Positions 25,982-39,039 of a stretch of 64,000 nucleotides of DNA are shown here, one piece after another. The translations under genes were made by a program, and so were the position numbers. This stretch comes from Thunnus maccoyii. Its lineage: Eukaryota > Chordata > Actinopteri > Scombriformes > Scombridae. Position 1 is the stretch's first letter; each line of letters opens with the position of its first letter. Where the stretch lies: the NCBI RefSeq assembly GCF_910596095.1, contig NC_056539.1, positions 14,146,501 to 14,210,500 on the forward strand. The letters are read 5' to 3'. The notes beneath the pieces were generated by a model. It was not told the DNA's origin, did not search any database, and saw only the letters and a list, made by a program, of their open reading frames with translations.

Positions 25982-27553
25982 ACTCTGTCCTAGGCCTACT
26001 GTACCACAACAGGAGGTGCTGCAGCTGAGACTCCTATGAAAGACTGGAGTTTAATCTCCTTCATTTAAACAGTATATAATACATCCCTTCCATAGGTAGC
26101 AGCTCGAGTTCAATAGTTGCAATGGCTAAAGGCCCCTGTGCAATAATGTTGGACTGTGAACGATTTTAATATTATGATCTCACATTATCAGAACCCGGAT
26201 GTGTCTGAATGTCCCCTGATTGATCTTTTAAGATGTAGTAAGGACTGCCACCAGCAATATCTTTCTGACAAGTTGACAACACACATAGAAAATGGAAACT
26301 TACTGAACACATTCATAACCTGAGCAAAATCAAAGTCGGAGATTTTTATAATCAAATAATAATAGGTCTGTATTTTTCTATATTTTTCTATCTCTCTCTC
26401 TCCCTATTTTTTTTTATATGGGATAGAATTGTATTTATACTTTTAAATTACTTTTAATTAAGAACATAAAAGTACCTCTTCATGAGAGAAAAGTGTCCCA
26501 GTTGAACTTGACAAAGATCTTATTAGCACTTTTCTTCACTGACACCAACTAGATTTCAGCAAATGATGAGGGAAGTAATGTCCATGAATTGTATTTAAAC
26601 TGTCACTGTTTCTTTTTTATTGATTATGCTTTTCCAGGCTTCACAAATTAATATATCTTTGACAACTAGTAGCTGGAACATAAATTCCTTCAGTCAGAAT
26701 AGCTACTAGTTGTTGATAAAGTTGCTAATAGTTAAATAGTGAACCATGAATGGATTTGTTCATTTTGTTAATATGATTCAATCAAAAAAATGATGAATAT
26801 AAAATTGGAGGATTCAAATCTATTTTATTAGTAAGAATGAAACATTTTTAAATAAAGCATCCAGGAAAAATAGGAAAGACAAGCTGAATACAAATTAATG
26901 GACATTTTAAAGTGGAAATCTGGAAAAATAAAGCATTGCTATGAGGAAAAACAGATGAGGACTAAACTTTAATAAAGATAATGATGCCTGTAGAGATGTT
27001 AAGGTTGTAAAAGAGACTCACACCAGAAATATACGAATAAATATAAGTTTATTCAGCATTCTTCACTTGCCTTTGTGTTGCTGGTAGTTTCTCAGTTCTG
27101 ACAGTAAGATGTAGCCTGATGCAGGTTTTGAACGCAGTTAGAACTAGAACGTGAACCACTTTGCATTATTTGTGCTACATTTGATTGATTATGGCTAGTT
27201 CAGTCAATATGTTCAGTTAATAATTGCTAACGTGGGTTTTCTGTGATTTCTAGGCCTCTTTGCACCGAGGTCACTAAATTGGTCACTAAATTCATGTGTG
27301 ATCACGATGAATGTTGTGTTTATTTTTTGCGTCTAATTTGCAGAGTTATTCTACTCGATTAGAATAAGGGGGGGATATTTATACTTTTAAAATTCAAAAA
27401 GGTTGAATGGTAGTAATATAATTAAATCTAAAATTATGACCCTACATGATCATAAAATAAACCAAAATTAATCAATTGCCTATAACGTGCTCATCGTCTA
27501 TAATGAAGATTGCTGTTTAGCCTGCTGGTAGTAATATGATACCTGATGACCCT

Positions 27554-27589
27554 AAAAAAAAAAAAAAAAAAAAGAAAGAAAGAAAAAAA
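27554..27589. repeat. Poly(A) run followed by (GAAA)n
   Basis: A 19-base A run continuing into GAAA units, a form often left at the 3' end of a retroposed sequence. No recognisable element body was identified next to it. Confidence 0.8.
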
Positions 27590-28264
27590 CAGAATTACAG
27601 TTTTTTAATTGGTCTCGACAACCAAGAAAGGAGCCACTTTCATGAGAAAAAGATTTCAATTGTCAAAAATAAAGACCACGTTTATTTTAAAAAATGAATT
27701 TATTTAAACGATCTGTCGTCAGCAATGATAACACTCTTCTTTTAATAAAGATTTTACACCAAAAAGAAACTATTTACATCAAAAAAACAGCAGACATGAG
27801 TGATAACAAACACATGTAAACTTGAAAAAAGAAAAAAAAAAACAACTAAACACCAGAAATATGAACGAAATGTGGCACAATAAAAATACATTAACGCTCT
27901 CTGAGATACAGTCATGGAATGTGTCAAACGGATCTAAATGGCTTTACACCTTTCAAATAGGAATGTCTTATCATGAGGCTCGGTCATTGTCATGTTTCAT
28001 GTCGTTTCTGATCTTGGCTAAAAGAAAAAAAAAATCACCTTTTTTTATTTTTTTTTTATTATTTTTTTTTACAGTGACTTATGAATCTGTCCTAATGAGT
28101 CCATTGTGACAATTTAGGGCATAATAGGCTGCTGTAATACAAATCCCAATAATATTCTGATAGGAATTTGTTATGCAATTATGTGTCATATTTCTTGAAT
28201 AAGGGACCTTGCGGCAGCCTAACTTTTTTATGATTAATTATGATCTTTTTTCTCAAGGGATGTC

Positions 28265-29524
28265 TCACATATAGCGCTCTAATCCTGACGCAAAGTTGGC
28301 TTGTCTCATGTAGGAGTTGTTGTAGGAGTTCATGGGGCTGGAGAGGCCCAGCAGCTGCTCCGTGTGCTCGGCGCAGGAGCCCGGGCGCAGGGTGGGCAGG
28401 GACAGCCGGTTCCCGGAGCAGTACACTTGAGAGCTCCCCGGTGAGAAACCGGACTGGGTCATGGTGGGCAGGTTTGGGGGAGAGGCCGAAGAGGAGTACG
28501 GGTACCCGGCGGCCAGGTTGGAGGGGATGTTCCCGCTGTTTCTGCTCAGCATGTTCGCTGAGGGGTTGACAGTCTGGGTCTGGAAGCAGGCAGACGGGTC
28601 GGTGCCGGTGACCGAGCAGCTGGAGGTCATGGTGCCCAGGTCACCTCCGCCCAGCCCCAGCGCCTGGGTGTTGAGCTCTCCCCCGGGGCCGCTCTGCACC
28701 GCTGTCTGCTGGCTGATGATGTTGTCGATGCTGAACATGCGCGGCTGTCCTTGGCCGACCCCGGCAGACGTCTGGTAGTGATGCAGCATGGCCGGATGCG
28801 GTGATGTGGCTGTCAGCTGTGAGCCATAACCAGAGCCTATCCCGGCGTACAGGGTGTTAGGGTACGAGGGCCTTCCCATCGGGGTTGGGGTGAACGCGCT
28901 GGAGCTTTGCATGTACCCTGGGTAGGTGCTCACATCTGTGCGCTTGAACCGTTTCCTTCTCCTCAAAAAGCTCCCGTTGTCAAACATGTCCTCAGCTGCG
29001 GGGTCTAAAGTCCAGTAGTTGCCTTTACCTGGTCTGCCGGGCTCCCGGGGGATCTTGACAAAACAGTCGTTGAGGGTGAGGTTGTGGCGGATGGAGTTTT
29101 GCCACTTCTTTGAGTTCTCCCTGTAGAAAGGAAAGCGCTCCATGATGAACTTATAAATGCCCCCAAGGGTGAGCTTTCTCTCGGGGGAGTTGGCAATGGC
29201 CATAGCGATGAGAGCGATGTAGCTGTAGGGAGGTTTCCCCCTCTGGACGGGCCTCTTCCTGCGGCGGCTCCCGGTGGGCAGGTGCTCCTCAGTCTGGCCC
29301 AGAGCGGCTCCATCCTCAGTGTTTGGGCTGTTTCCCCTGGGCTCAGACTTGATCAAAATATTGTCCTTTGACCGGGCCTGCAGCATCAGAGGCGGCGGTG
29401 GCAGCGGCGAGTCCAGGCTGACATTTGGAGACATGACAACAGGACTGGCCTCGGCGGGCGAGTGCTGCGTCTCTGCGGTCATGTTGCACATGCCAGAGAA
29501 GTAAGAATAATTTGCCAGATTCAT
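28265..29524 (-). CDS. foxe3: Forkhead box protein E3 (FoxE3), single exon
   Basis: A forkhead transcription factor of the lens lineage in vertebrates, where FOXE3 is needed for lens epithelium and anterior-segment development. It is a single intronless ORF of 419 residues, longer than the human protein. The start is the first methionine (MNLANYSYF); two in-frame Met codons follow at 12 and 15. The basic stretch [10 protein letters not shown] precedes the forkhead domain at about 97-195 ([15 protein letters not shown] ... [10 protein letters not shown]). An eh1-like FSIDNII is at about 264-270. The tail ([11 protein letters not shown], then EQLLGL, then the terminal FASGLERYM) resembles the end of human FOXE3 and not FOXE1, which ends differently. 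[16 protein letters not shown] in the domain also favours E3. The gene lies 7.3 kb upstream of foxd2 on the same strand, the conserved vertebrate order. Confidence 0.93.
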   Translation of the reverse strand: MNLANYSYFSGMCNMTAETQHSPAEASPVVMSPNVSLDSPLPPPPLMLQARSKDNILIKSEPRGNSPNTEDGAALGQTEEHLPTGSRRRKRPVQRGKPPYSYIALIAMAIANSPERKLTLGGIYKFIMERFPFYRENSKKWQNSIRHNLTLNDCFVKIPREPGRPGKGNYWTLDPAAEDMFDNGSFLRRRKRFKRTDVSTYPGYMQSSSAFTPTPMGRPSYPNTLYAGIGSGYGSQLTATSPHPAMLHHYQTSAGVGQGQPRMFSIDNIISQQTAVQSGPGGELNTQALGLGGGDLGTMTSSCSVTGTDPSACFQTQTVNPSANMLSRNSGNIPSNLAAGYPYSSSASPPNLPTMTQSGFSPGSSQVYCSGNRLSLPTLRPGSCAEHTEQLLGLSSPMNSYNNSYMRQANFASGLERYM

Positions 29525-29717
29525 AAAAGAAAAATGTAATGGTCTTCTTTTTTTGTCGAAATGGATCAGCCGGAGGAACGTGTCCGTATTTTACCAGTGA
29601 GTTATTCCTTTGCTCTGGCCAAAAATAGCCTCTGTCCTGCCCTGGTGTTTGGGGTGGTGTGTGTGTGTGTGTATGTGTGTGTGTGTCAGTCCAGGTGAGA
29701 GAGAGAGGCGTTGACAG

Positions 29718-29724
29718 TTTTATA
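29718..29724 (-). promoter_or_regulatory. Candidate TATA box of foxe3
   Basis: On the minus strand this reads TATAAAA, about 195 bp upstream of the foxe3 start codon, a reasonable distance for a short 5' UTR. An inverted CCAAT (plus-strand CCAAT in 'ctccaatag') lies further upstream at about 29807-29815. Not experimentally supported here. Confidence 0.45.
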
Positions 29725-32700
29725 AGGCAGGGCAGGAATGACGCCACTGGCTCTCTGATGACGATGGAGGCAGCTGGACAAAACTCTAGAGAAAATTTCA
29801 ATATTCCTCCAATAGACAGATAGGGACCTGTGGTGTAGCTAATAACTCATATTTAAGCGGTTATGGTGTTTTTTGTATGGTGAGGTTTCTTGTGATGTTG
29901 TTGTGAAGTTTCACCTAGCTGTCAGTCTTTCAAAATACATAACAGGATTAGATTTATTTATTTTTTTTAAATGTTAATTTTAAAAGGACAATTGCAGCCC
30001 AGGCTAAGTGTTGACTGTAAAAGACAGGCTCTTCATTACCCATAAAGTCTGACATGGTGATGTGCTAAACGTCTTGCTTGGCACATCATCGAGACACTCA
30101 CAGAGATTTACTGATGACCCTTTCTATCTCTCTCTGTCCATCTCTCAGGGCTTTCACCAACAGCTGTGTGTATATCCAGGGCAGAAACAACACTCGCAGA
30201 GCTGCTCTGTGCTACTCCAAACCCAACAGCCAATCCACCAATTGAAAAATAATAACAAGCCACTGAAAGCAAGCAATTGAGCTATCAAAGCTTTTGGGGA
30301 AGAAAAGTAAATATCCCTTCATTTCATTTTCATTTTTGGAGAGTGATAATCAAACAGTCCCTTGGCTGAAGAAGAGAGGTGTTATCTTATGGATTTTGAA
30401 GTCAAAACACAGTTCTGCACACAACTGCTACGCAGACAACACCCTTTAAACACAACCATGTGATAGTGGCTCTAATTGATTATTTAGGCAAAGAGAGGGC
30501 TGAAGTTAATTACAAAAGGTAAGATACACAGGGAGATGACCTGCTGCCATCACTTTTAACAACATGGAGATGAGAGGTGTTGTGGACTGCTGTGAATACT
30601 ACAATACTATCAGTCGATAGTATCAGCATGGTGCATGCACATTCAAATCTAAGTGACAAGGAAGAATATGAATAAATGACAAATGAATATGTTTACATAC
30701 AGGGCACCATGGGTCACTGAGTGGTTTGATCACTAAGAAAATGAATCCAATGGCCTTACTGGTATTACCAGTCACCACATATCAACCGGAATGAACATTT
30801 TTGGGAAATTTTGGACCAAATTGCATGATCAAAATACCAAATGAGGGTATATATCTTTGAAGAATGGTGAAAGATATATGCCAAATTTCACTAAATCTGT
30901 TCAGACTGCTAATGTAGGCCAAACATCTTACTAAGAAACATTATGTTTTTTATTTCTTTAAATTGTCTATGATTATACATTCATGTACATGGAAAAAGGG
31001 CCAGATTGCCTAAATAGAAAGAAACTGAAAGATAAAGAAAGAAAGAAAGAAAGAAAAAAGAGAGATTATGTCCACAATGTTTATGACAACATAGCTAATC
31101 TAATATAAAAAAAATAATGTGGTGCCAATAATGACACCAAAGTCATTAATCATAACCGCCCACTGCTCTACTAGATGCCTGTTTCCCGTCACCCTCAGTC
31201 CGCCAACACAAAATAGGTGGCACCCCCCACAGATGACTGGACCCCTCCCGACCCAGCCGCAGCTCAGACAACACTAAGCCCAGCTAGCTACTCACAGCCA
31301 GTGGCTAACAGCTTCAGACAGGCGTGGGAGCGGGGCTGTATCCAAGCAGGATCTGCCCCCAGAGCTGCCAGGTCAGGCAGGACAAACAGGGGCTCAGGCC
31401 AGGAAACGGGCCCTCTGCCTCGGGGCCTGCGGCCTCTTGCTAATCCCCTCCCCTCCCCAAACCACCCCGCCACCCCACCAGAGCCTCCCTATACCTCTCT
31501 GCACCTCTACATTCCCTGTACACTCATCCTGTTCTGTGGTCATTTTATCCATTGACGATCACGTTCACATACGGGCTCGACACTGTACTTTACACATCCA
31601 TGTACCAACATGCATGTGCATTTCTGTGTGCAGTGCAAACTTGCTTCAGTTTCACCTCGTGTTACAACGATTACAAAATGGCTGACACTGTCCCCATGGC
31701 CAATGAGTAGAACATGTAGAACATTCTTGGATGGTCCAGCATCCCAGAGTGCAACTGCCGAAAGAGAGCCTGATATAGCACTTATAGTGAAACTCGTGCA
31801 GTAAAGACATCCAGTGTTTCCGAAATACGTACTTAACTCTGCTGTAAAGTTAGAAAAAATAGCTAGTTTCTCTACTAAGATTGACACTATAGGTAAGTTG
31901 TGACTTTTTTATTAGATATAACCTTACACAACTGGATGCCAACAGGAAAACTAGCCACCTTTCTAGGATACAAAAACACAGCCAAACACACATATACACA
32001 CACAGTACATCGCATGGTTCATTACATGTAATTAAAGAAAAGAGGCAATAAAATAATTAGGAAAAAATGCATCATATTATTGGAAACCCTTTAGCTACAC
32101 TGTGCACAAATAGCTGTGGTTACCCGCAGAAAGATGGATTCACTCAAGTTAAAGAGCTGAGACGGCTGTTTGAGTTTCATGTTGATTATGAGAAATGTAA
32201 GAAAGAAGAATATGGGTACACCTCTCTGTAAAATACCCCATAACTCAAAGTATTTTCTTCTCTAATCATAGCTTGCATAGGACCTCTATATACAATTAAA
32301 GAGAAATTATTACGAGTGAAATATTTGTTGATTTTTTCACGCTGTGCACAGCCAAATGTGAAATTTACATGGAGAGAGATTCTCATAAAATACGGTTGAT
32401 GAAAACAAAAATAGCTGAAACTAATGATTAATATTGATTTAGCAAACCAAGGACTGATATGTTTCAGCTCAGCAATAAGAAATAGTTTTAATAAAAGTTT
32501 AAAGAAAAAAAAGAGTAAAAAAAACACTTACATTAGATACAATACAAAAGCACAAGCGTCATTTCTATTTCTATGAGAGAGTGAAGCACAGTAATGCATT
32601 TCTGTAAAAGCAGTTTGGTTTGTTTTCAAAATATCCCTGAATGCATTAAAGAGAGACTCATTCAAGTGTTTGTGACAGACGCCCATCACAAGATGTGTTT

Positions 32701-35413
32701 CCTTAAATCTCGACTATGCTTCCAAAAATGGATTTGAAATCACAGTTTCATGGAAAAGCATAGTATCCCTCAACATGCACTTCTCTCCATTGTTAGATTT
32801 TCATCCGTGGTCTCTGATGGTAGCCGGTCTGCAGCTTCTCTTCCTCTTTTTGATGAAATCCTGAGAAATACAGAGGATGAGCGGGGACAGACGGAGTTGC
32901 TGAGTAAACACTTGGAATCCATTCATTCGCAAAGTGGCTCCAGGGGACGGGGAAGAGGGGGGGGGGGCATGAGAAAAAGAGGGGGAATAAAAGAGTGAGA
33001 GACAGAAAGAGAAAAAGAGGGAGACAGAGAGAGAGAGAAACACACGAGAGAGCGCAACCTTTTTCTTGCTCAAGCTCATCAAGTACGGGCCAGGGCTCCT
33101 GAAAACGCAGGGATTACCAGGGTACTGGGGCTGTGCTGGCCTGGGCCGCCTCTGCTCACTCCTGCACTGCACGCTACACTGCCCTGCTAAAGCACCGCAC
33201 ATGGTTCTCACACACACACACACATACACAACCAGTCATGCTTGCTTATATGGTGCTCATCTCTCATTCGCAAAAATTCACATAGATACAAAAAGACAGA
33301 TAATCACACTCACACACAGTCCTCTCATCACTGAGTAAATTAGTTAAAAGTATAGTGCGCTCATCTCCAAATGTACCTAATTTATATACCGTAGATATCT
33401 AAGCAACACATACAACTATCTCTAACTTTAAGTGTAATTTATGCCTCAGTTTAGCGTTAGCCATGGAGAAATACTGTAGACTCCACTTGGTACACAACAT
33501 TTTCTCCTGCAATTGTATATTCATTGAGGAACATTAAGGAATGTTCTGCCTGAATAAACATCCCTCTGCCCCCAGAGACACCTTAGGAAATCCCCCAGAC
33601 TCCTGCACTGTAGCCGGGGATGCTACCAGATCATCATCCACAAGAGCGAACGCCAAATTGAGGTCACATCCTGCTAAGATAAGCACTGCAATTAAAATAT
33701 TAAGAAATGAGCGGCACATGCACGAGGTGGAAAACAAGGCTCCAGGCCATCGGAGTCTTTGGTGAGGTGCGTTGAGGCTGCTGATCAAGAGCTGAGGTTC
33801 TTGATAATGCTGAGGCAGTTTGTTAGAACAAAACTGTAGGTTCTTAAGGAGGAAAAAGGCAACTGTATTAGCTTTAGGCCACCTTCAAAAACTTCTTTTT
33901 TGTGACATCTGAGCTAAAGGTCAACAAAATGATGACTGACAACATAATTAAAATTATATTCTTTCCAGTGTTCATAAGAGTGGATTTTCAATTACATTTT
34001 TTTCCCATTTATAAAGTTTCTGTGGCTATCATTATTACACTTTTGCATATTTTTACACTTTTCTTTGTATGTACACTCTATATACTAATAGAAATTGCAT
34101 TCCAACTTAAAAGATTTCTAAGATAAATGACCGATACAACCAATGTTTGGATTTGGACATTTCAAAAGGCTAAAATGACCAGGAGAGCCGCCAAGATAGT
34201 GTGAAGGGAATAAGTAAACACTGTGATAATACTCCACTGCTTACTACAGTGAGCCAACAGAGAGAAGCTTAATGACTTAGTGCTGGGAGCTGTTGTAGCT
34301 TGTTGGTTAGGCCCTGCTGCTGTCCTCTATAGCAAGGGCCACCAAGACAAGAGCAAACAGAGGAAATCATACACCCGTTTGTTCTGGAGAGCTAAGGTGG
34401 CCCTCAACAAAGGTGCACTGCTGTCCCAAAATGGACAGGACATGTCTGCTGAATCAGAGGAAATATACCCTCTGCTCAACAATGATTTTGGTAAATATAT
34501 TAGCAATAACTCATTCAGTAAAAAGTTAAAAAAAAAAAAAAAAAAATTAGATATCAACTTGAATGCTGAATAAATGATTGCATATGCACATGAATAAATA
34601 AACTGACCAGACAGCTTATACTTGACTACATACCATAATAAAATTTTGAGTGGTTTGATTTAGTTCAGATGTCCATCTGAATGCTGCAAATGCTGCCTGT
34701 TGGCCTTACTGTATAAGGCACTGTGTATTTGAAGCATTCCTGGAAGGCTATGTGGACCAGACTGGCAGACTGGGTAGTGATGAGTAACAGCTTACCACAA
34801 AGGGAAGAGGGACAGGGGTGTGGGCTGCATGGCTCGGTTGTGTGTATGTGTGTGTGTTTAATGATGTGCACATACATGTGTACGTGTACATGAGCTGAAA
34901 ACAATTGTCCTGTCACTTCATTCAGAACACAAGTCGTTTCATCTTGCATTTTTATCACCCTAAAAAAGTGGCAGAGCTGAGTATCAGTGAGGTCACAGTG
35001 ACATAGACGGATCCTTCATTAGACGTCAGAGTTTCGGAGCAGAGAGAAAGAGGCAAGAAAGGTGGGCTCAAAACAGAGACAAGGACTTTCATTCAGTGAC
35101 TCCATGTCTCCTCACACCGCTGTCTTTCAACGTGCACTTCACCTTCTTTCACTTCAGCTCCTCAGCCTCAGACTGGATCTTTTACTCCACAGAAAAAGTA
35201 AAAGGAAACCAGCTATCCAGTAAAACATTTATATTAATTAGTCAAAAGTATTACTGATTGAACCCACAAGAATCCATATTGCTGATATCACATTCATCAA
35301 CGGCACTTGTTGTGCACCTCAAAGGACCTACTGGTGCTGGCATTGCTTGGTGGTGAGAGATGGACAGCCGGCATGCAGACACACTGCAGCCAGCCTCGAG
35401 GCTTTATTACACT

Positions 35414-35449
35414 GAGAGAGAGAGAGAGAGACAGAGAGAGAGAGAGAGG
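35414..35449. repeat. (GA)n microsatellite
   Basis: A GA array with one interruption; open frames over it are Ser/Leu-rich artefacts. Confidence 0.9.
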
Positions 35450-38149
35450 AGAGCAATGATAAGACCCGGCCTTTACACACCGATAAAGTAGAACACGCAC
35501 ACAGATATACACATACATCCCAAGCTTGTCACACACAATCACACATCACATACTGTACACACACATACACACACACATAAATACAGGCATGTATTTGTGT
35601 GAAAGATTGATTTTAGTTCCAAGCCCAAATGTTCAACCTTTATCATGAAAATTCATTAAAGCAGAAAGGTCAGAATAAATCAAGTTTCAAAGACTGGATG
35701 TTATCCAGCAGACACACTTTATAAAAATCTAATTCAACTAGTGTTTTAAAAAATCTATTTAAAATACCACACTGGGACACTATGTAGGATATAGAGTAAA
35801 ATTCCCCAGAAAAAATTTAATATAAAGCCAAGATTAAATTTCCATGATGAATCCTTAGTGGATACCGTATCATTAGGACATCTTTGTCATATTTGTGGAT
35901 AATTTTAGATTCATCTTAATGTAAATTTCTCAATGTTAATAATGGCTCTCTCTTATTTTTTTAAGTTTTGAAAAGCCACTTACAACCACCAATATTCTCA
36001 TACTCTCTGGTTTATCCATTCATGTCTGTGGAAGTGACTGTTTACCATCCAGTCCCACACCCGCTCTCCTCCTATTGTCCTACTGTCATCCAAGACCAGC
36101 TCAGATGGGTAGGATCAGCACCCATTATGTTCTTTAAGACTTGTGCGCACAAACAGTCAGTACATGCAGGTAGGAGAACTTTTTAAGCAGATATCCACAC
36201 ACATGGGATGAAGACACACACAAATAGGTTCATGCACACGAGTCCTATGTTTACAACACCAAAAAGAAGACTTGAGTTTGCATCTTCTTTCAATGTCTGT
36301 GGGTTACTTTGGGTGCTCTGGGTGCAACAGACATGCAACTTAGGTGGACTGGATATGAACAATCTTGCCCGCAGGTATAAATGAATAAGTTATAGTCTTG
36401 TCACTTCATCTCCTTGTGATGGCTTGGTTACCTGTTCAGTGTTAGCAAAGCCCTTCAACCATTCATCCTCCATCCACCCCTCAATCCTGAGGAAGGAGAG
36501 GTGTAATAATTATATATAAATGCAAGTTGTTTTTTTTCCATTAACATAAAGCAGAAAGATATAGTCTTAAATGTAATTTAAGTTTGCAGTCTGGAATTGT
36601 ATTTAACTTGAAGAGATTGCCTCCAATCATGTATTTTACCCTGATAGTGAATGCAGACCCTTACACCCATCTAGTGGTTACCAGATCAACTGTAGTTTTC
36701 TATGTCCTCTAAGGTCCATGAGCAGATGTTGCATTCTTTCTCTAACATATAACTTTTACTAGTTCTCCACAGAGTGTAGACACAATAATATGAACATCTG
36801 TACAATTTAATGTAATAGCCCATCATATATCAATCAGCACCTCTCTGTCACAGTCTCAACAAAAAAACAGAATAAGCCTCATCAATAAGACTGAAGATTG
36901 CATTCACTTTATTGTATAGGTGTTATTGCACCCACATTATGTCCGCTACGTGTATGAGAAAGAAAGCAACACTGCGGAAGAAGAGAGACAACACCCATAT
37001 AATGAACAGTTTAAAGAGTTATTAAAAGTCAGAATTGGGGCTCAAGTATGAGGCTCAAGTATGGGTATATTTCATGGGTCGTTGACACAAAGTTAGAAGA
37101 AAAATCAAAATAGAGCTTATCTAATAAGTTTGGGTGGTAAGCAAGTATTGCAATATAAAAACAGCCATCTGCCTAAACCTGATATCAGTAAATCTTGACA
37201 AAGTCAGCATCTTCCTTTTTTGAGTTTGAAAATTGACAATGAATTAGTCAGTGGCTCTATGAGATTACTTTAGGTTCGAGGTAGGCTATTACATGTAGGA
37301 CTTCAAGCAGTGAACTATAGTAAAATCATCATAGGTGCTGTCATTTCTCAGGATGTTCGTTTTTTCTTTTTTTTCTTCTGTCTCTCTGGTGCTCACCATT
37401 ATGAAAGAAATGTAGTTAATATATAAAAAACTGAGATATAAGAAAAATATCTTTGGTTTTCCTGTTCCTGACTGTAGTGCAAGTGAGTATGTGTGTAAAC
37501 ATCACTGTTATGAATGTAACAAGTTGCAGCATAATTATTAATTGCCAGGTCCATGGACTGAACAATTAAAACAGGTCAAGAATCATAGACAGGAATGGAC
37601 CTTCAGAGGGCTGCTGTATCAAAGAAAACCTGTTGTGGTGCCATTTGGAGACAAGATTCATATTTATTTATTGTCACAACCCCTCTCTGTCTGTCTGCAG
37701 TGGTTCAATTGGCCACTTCCTGCAGGAGCTGGCAATTGGGGAGGATGTAGATTTTATTTACAATAAAACATTCAATTGGCACTTTAACCTGACTTGTCTG
37801 TCACATGAACTGAGTTAGTTTGTGACATTATTTATAAACACAATCCAGTTGATTTTGTGCCATCACTCAACTACAGTAGATGTCAGCATACACTTTCAAT
37901 GTTCACATAAGCTCTACCACAAATGTACGAAGAAGAAGAATGGCACAAATCATCATAGACATGTAGACCCTATTGTTTCTACCATAGTGGGCCTACATGT
38001 TCTGTAAAGATGGGAGAAACACCACTGGCAGTTTGGCAAGCAAAATTGCCAATGAAGTACATAGTTAAACTAAGGGGTCATCAAGGAGAGCATAACAGTA
38101 GTGTTGAATAATTCTTGGGATCGGGGAGCAGGGAAAAGGAAGAAAGAGT

Positions 38150-39015
38150 GTTTCATTTTCAATATGAGAAAAGAGGGATTGGGTAAAAGCTGGGATTGGG
38201 AGAGGTGGGAGTGGCCCCTCAAATACACTGGTTAGTTATACCACCATGGATTTTACCCACACCAGGAATAGACTTCAGTATGTAAGAAAGCATAAGAACA
38301 CATGATAGTACTGCATGTCTAGGCATGGTAAAGAAAAGGCTAAAAAAAAAACTGGGAACATTATCTCCAGATTTATACAGATGGGGCCCAAGATCCCAAA
38401 AATGGAAAATCAGGCTCTGCCTTTTACATCCCAGACCTTGAAATCGTAAAGCTTAAATGGCTGTCTGAGGGGGTTTTGGTATATACAACAGAGCTAATAG
38501 CTATAATGTGGGCACTACAGTGGGTAGAGGAGGTCAGGCTAAGGAGACTCAGCCTCAGTCCTAATGACAGAAAGAAAACAAGTTAGGGGCCCAGCCAGAC
38601 CTTGTGGTGGAGCTGTTGGTTCTGCTGTATAAAATTGAACAGGCCTGAGGTTCGATGGGTTTTCATCGGGTGCCAGCCCATGTTGGGGTAGAAGGGAATG
38701 AGGCAGCAGACATGGCACTAAAGAGAGACATTGATCTGAGTGTAGCTATGCATCAGGATATCTTAAATGTCGATCTATCATCAAGGAAAACAGCTGTGTG
38801 GCAGCAACAGTGAGAAAATGAAAAGAAGGACCGTCATTACTTCTCGACAAAAGAGTGTTAAGAGAGAGCGTTGCTATCTAGGCAATGAGAGAAGGCACAC
38901 TGTCAATATGACCAGACTAAGACTAGGACACTGTAGATTAGCATGGAATCTAGTAAAAATGGGCAAGTATGAGGATGGACTGTGTGGAACCTGCAGAAAA
39001 CAAAAAACTATTAAA
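38150..39015 (+). mobile_element. Decayed non-LTR retrotransposon, RNase H region
   Basis: One frame reads an RNase H start: IYTDGAQDPKNGKSGSAFYI, with the catalytic Asp in TDG at 38377-38385, and then TELIAIMWALQW with the catalytic Glu at 38491-38493. A stop follows at 38584-38586. After a frame change and loss of the middle Asp region, a stretch near 38905-39000 reads MTRLRLGHCRLAW then CGTCRKQKTIKH, the zinc-knuckle-like end typical of RNase-H-bearing LINEs of the I/Nimb type. Stops and frameshifts make it clearly inactive. The 5' limit is approximate. Confidence 0.75.
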
Positions 39016-39039
39016 CATCAATAAACAATAAACTATTAA

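Larger units (their letters stand above)
20924..28264. other. foxd2-foxe3 intergenic region
   Basis: No coding gene is supported in these 7.3 kb, which hold the foxd2 5' flank and the foxe3 3' flank. Contents include a retroelement-like tail with a (TATC)n array at 22.0 kb, an (ATT)n array at 22.2 kb, two CTCF-like sites (24.14 and 25.97 kb), a perfect hairpin at 25.05 kb, and an AT-rich stretch to 28.2 kb. The block at about 23540-23740, with TAATTA-type sites, looks less degenerate than its surroundings and is a candidate regulatory element. For foxe3, plus-strand TTTATT motifs near 28.05 kb could be minus-strand polyadenylation signals. Confidence 0.5.
29525..38149. other. Non-coding stretch between foxe3 and the LINE remnants
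   Basis: Apart from the foxe3 5' end, no gene is supported in these 8.6 kb. The first few hundred bases are the foxe3 promoter side. Simple repeats include AAAG near 31.03 kb, GA at 35.41-35.45 kb, poly(A) at 34.53 kb and short CA runs. Blocks with more balanced composition lie at about 31.15-31.50 and 33.05-33.20 kb. The stretch at 37.5-38.1 kb has repeat-like texture but no family I can name. If foxe3 has upstream enhancers in the window, this is where they would be. Confidence 0.5.

Noticed and set aside
28265-29524. Call of this gene as FoxE1
   Set aside because: Considered because FoxE1 shares much of the domain, but the C-terminal [10 protein letters not shown] and FASGLERYM and the MFDNGSF in the domain match FOXE3, and the foxd2 neighbour agrees.
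37542-38007. Short open frames left of the LINE remnants
   Set aside because: They show no convincing similarity to a known protein and the area looks like decayed repeat.
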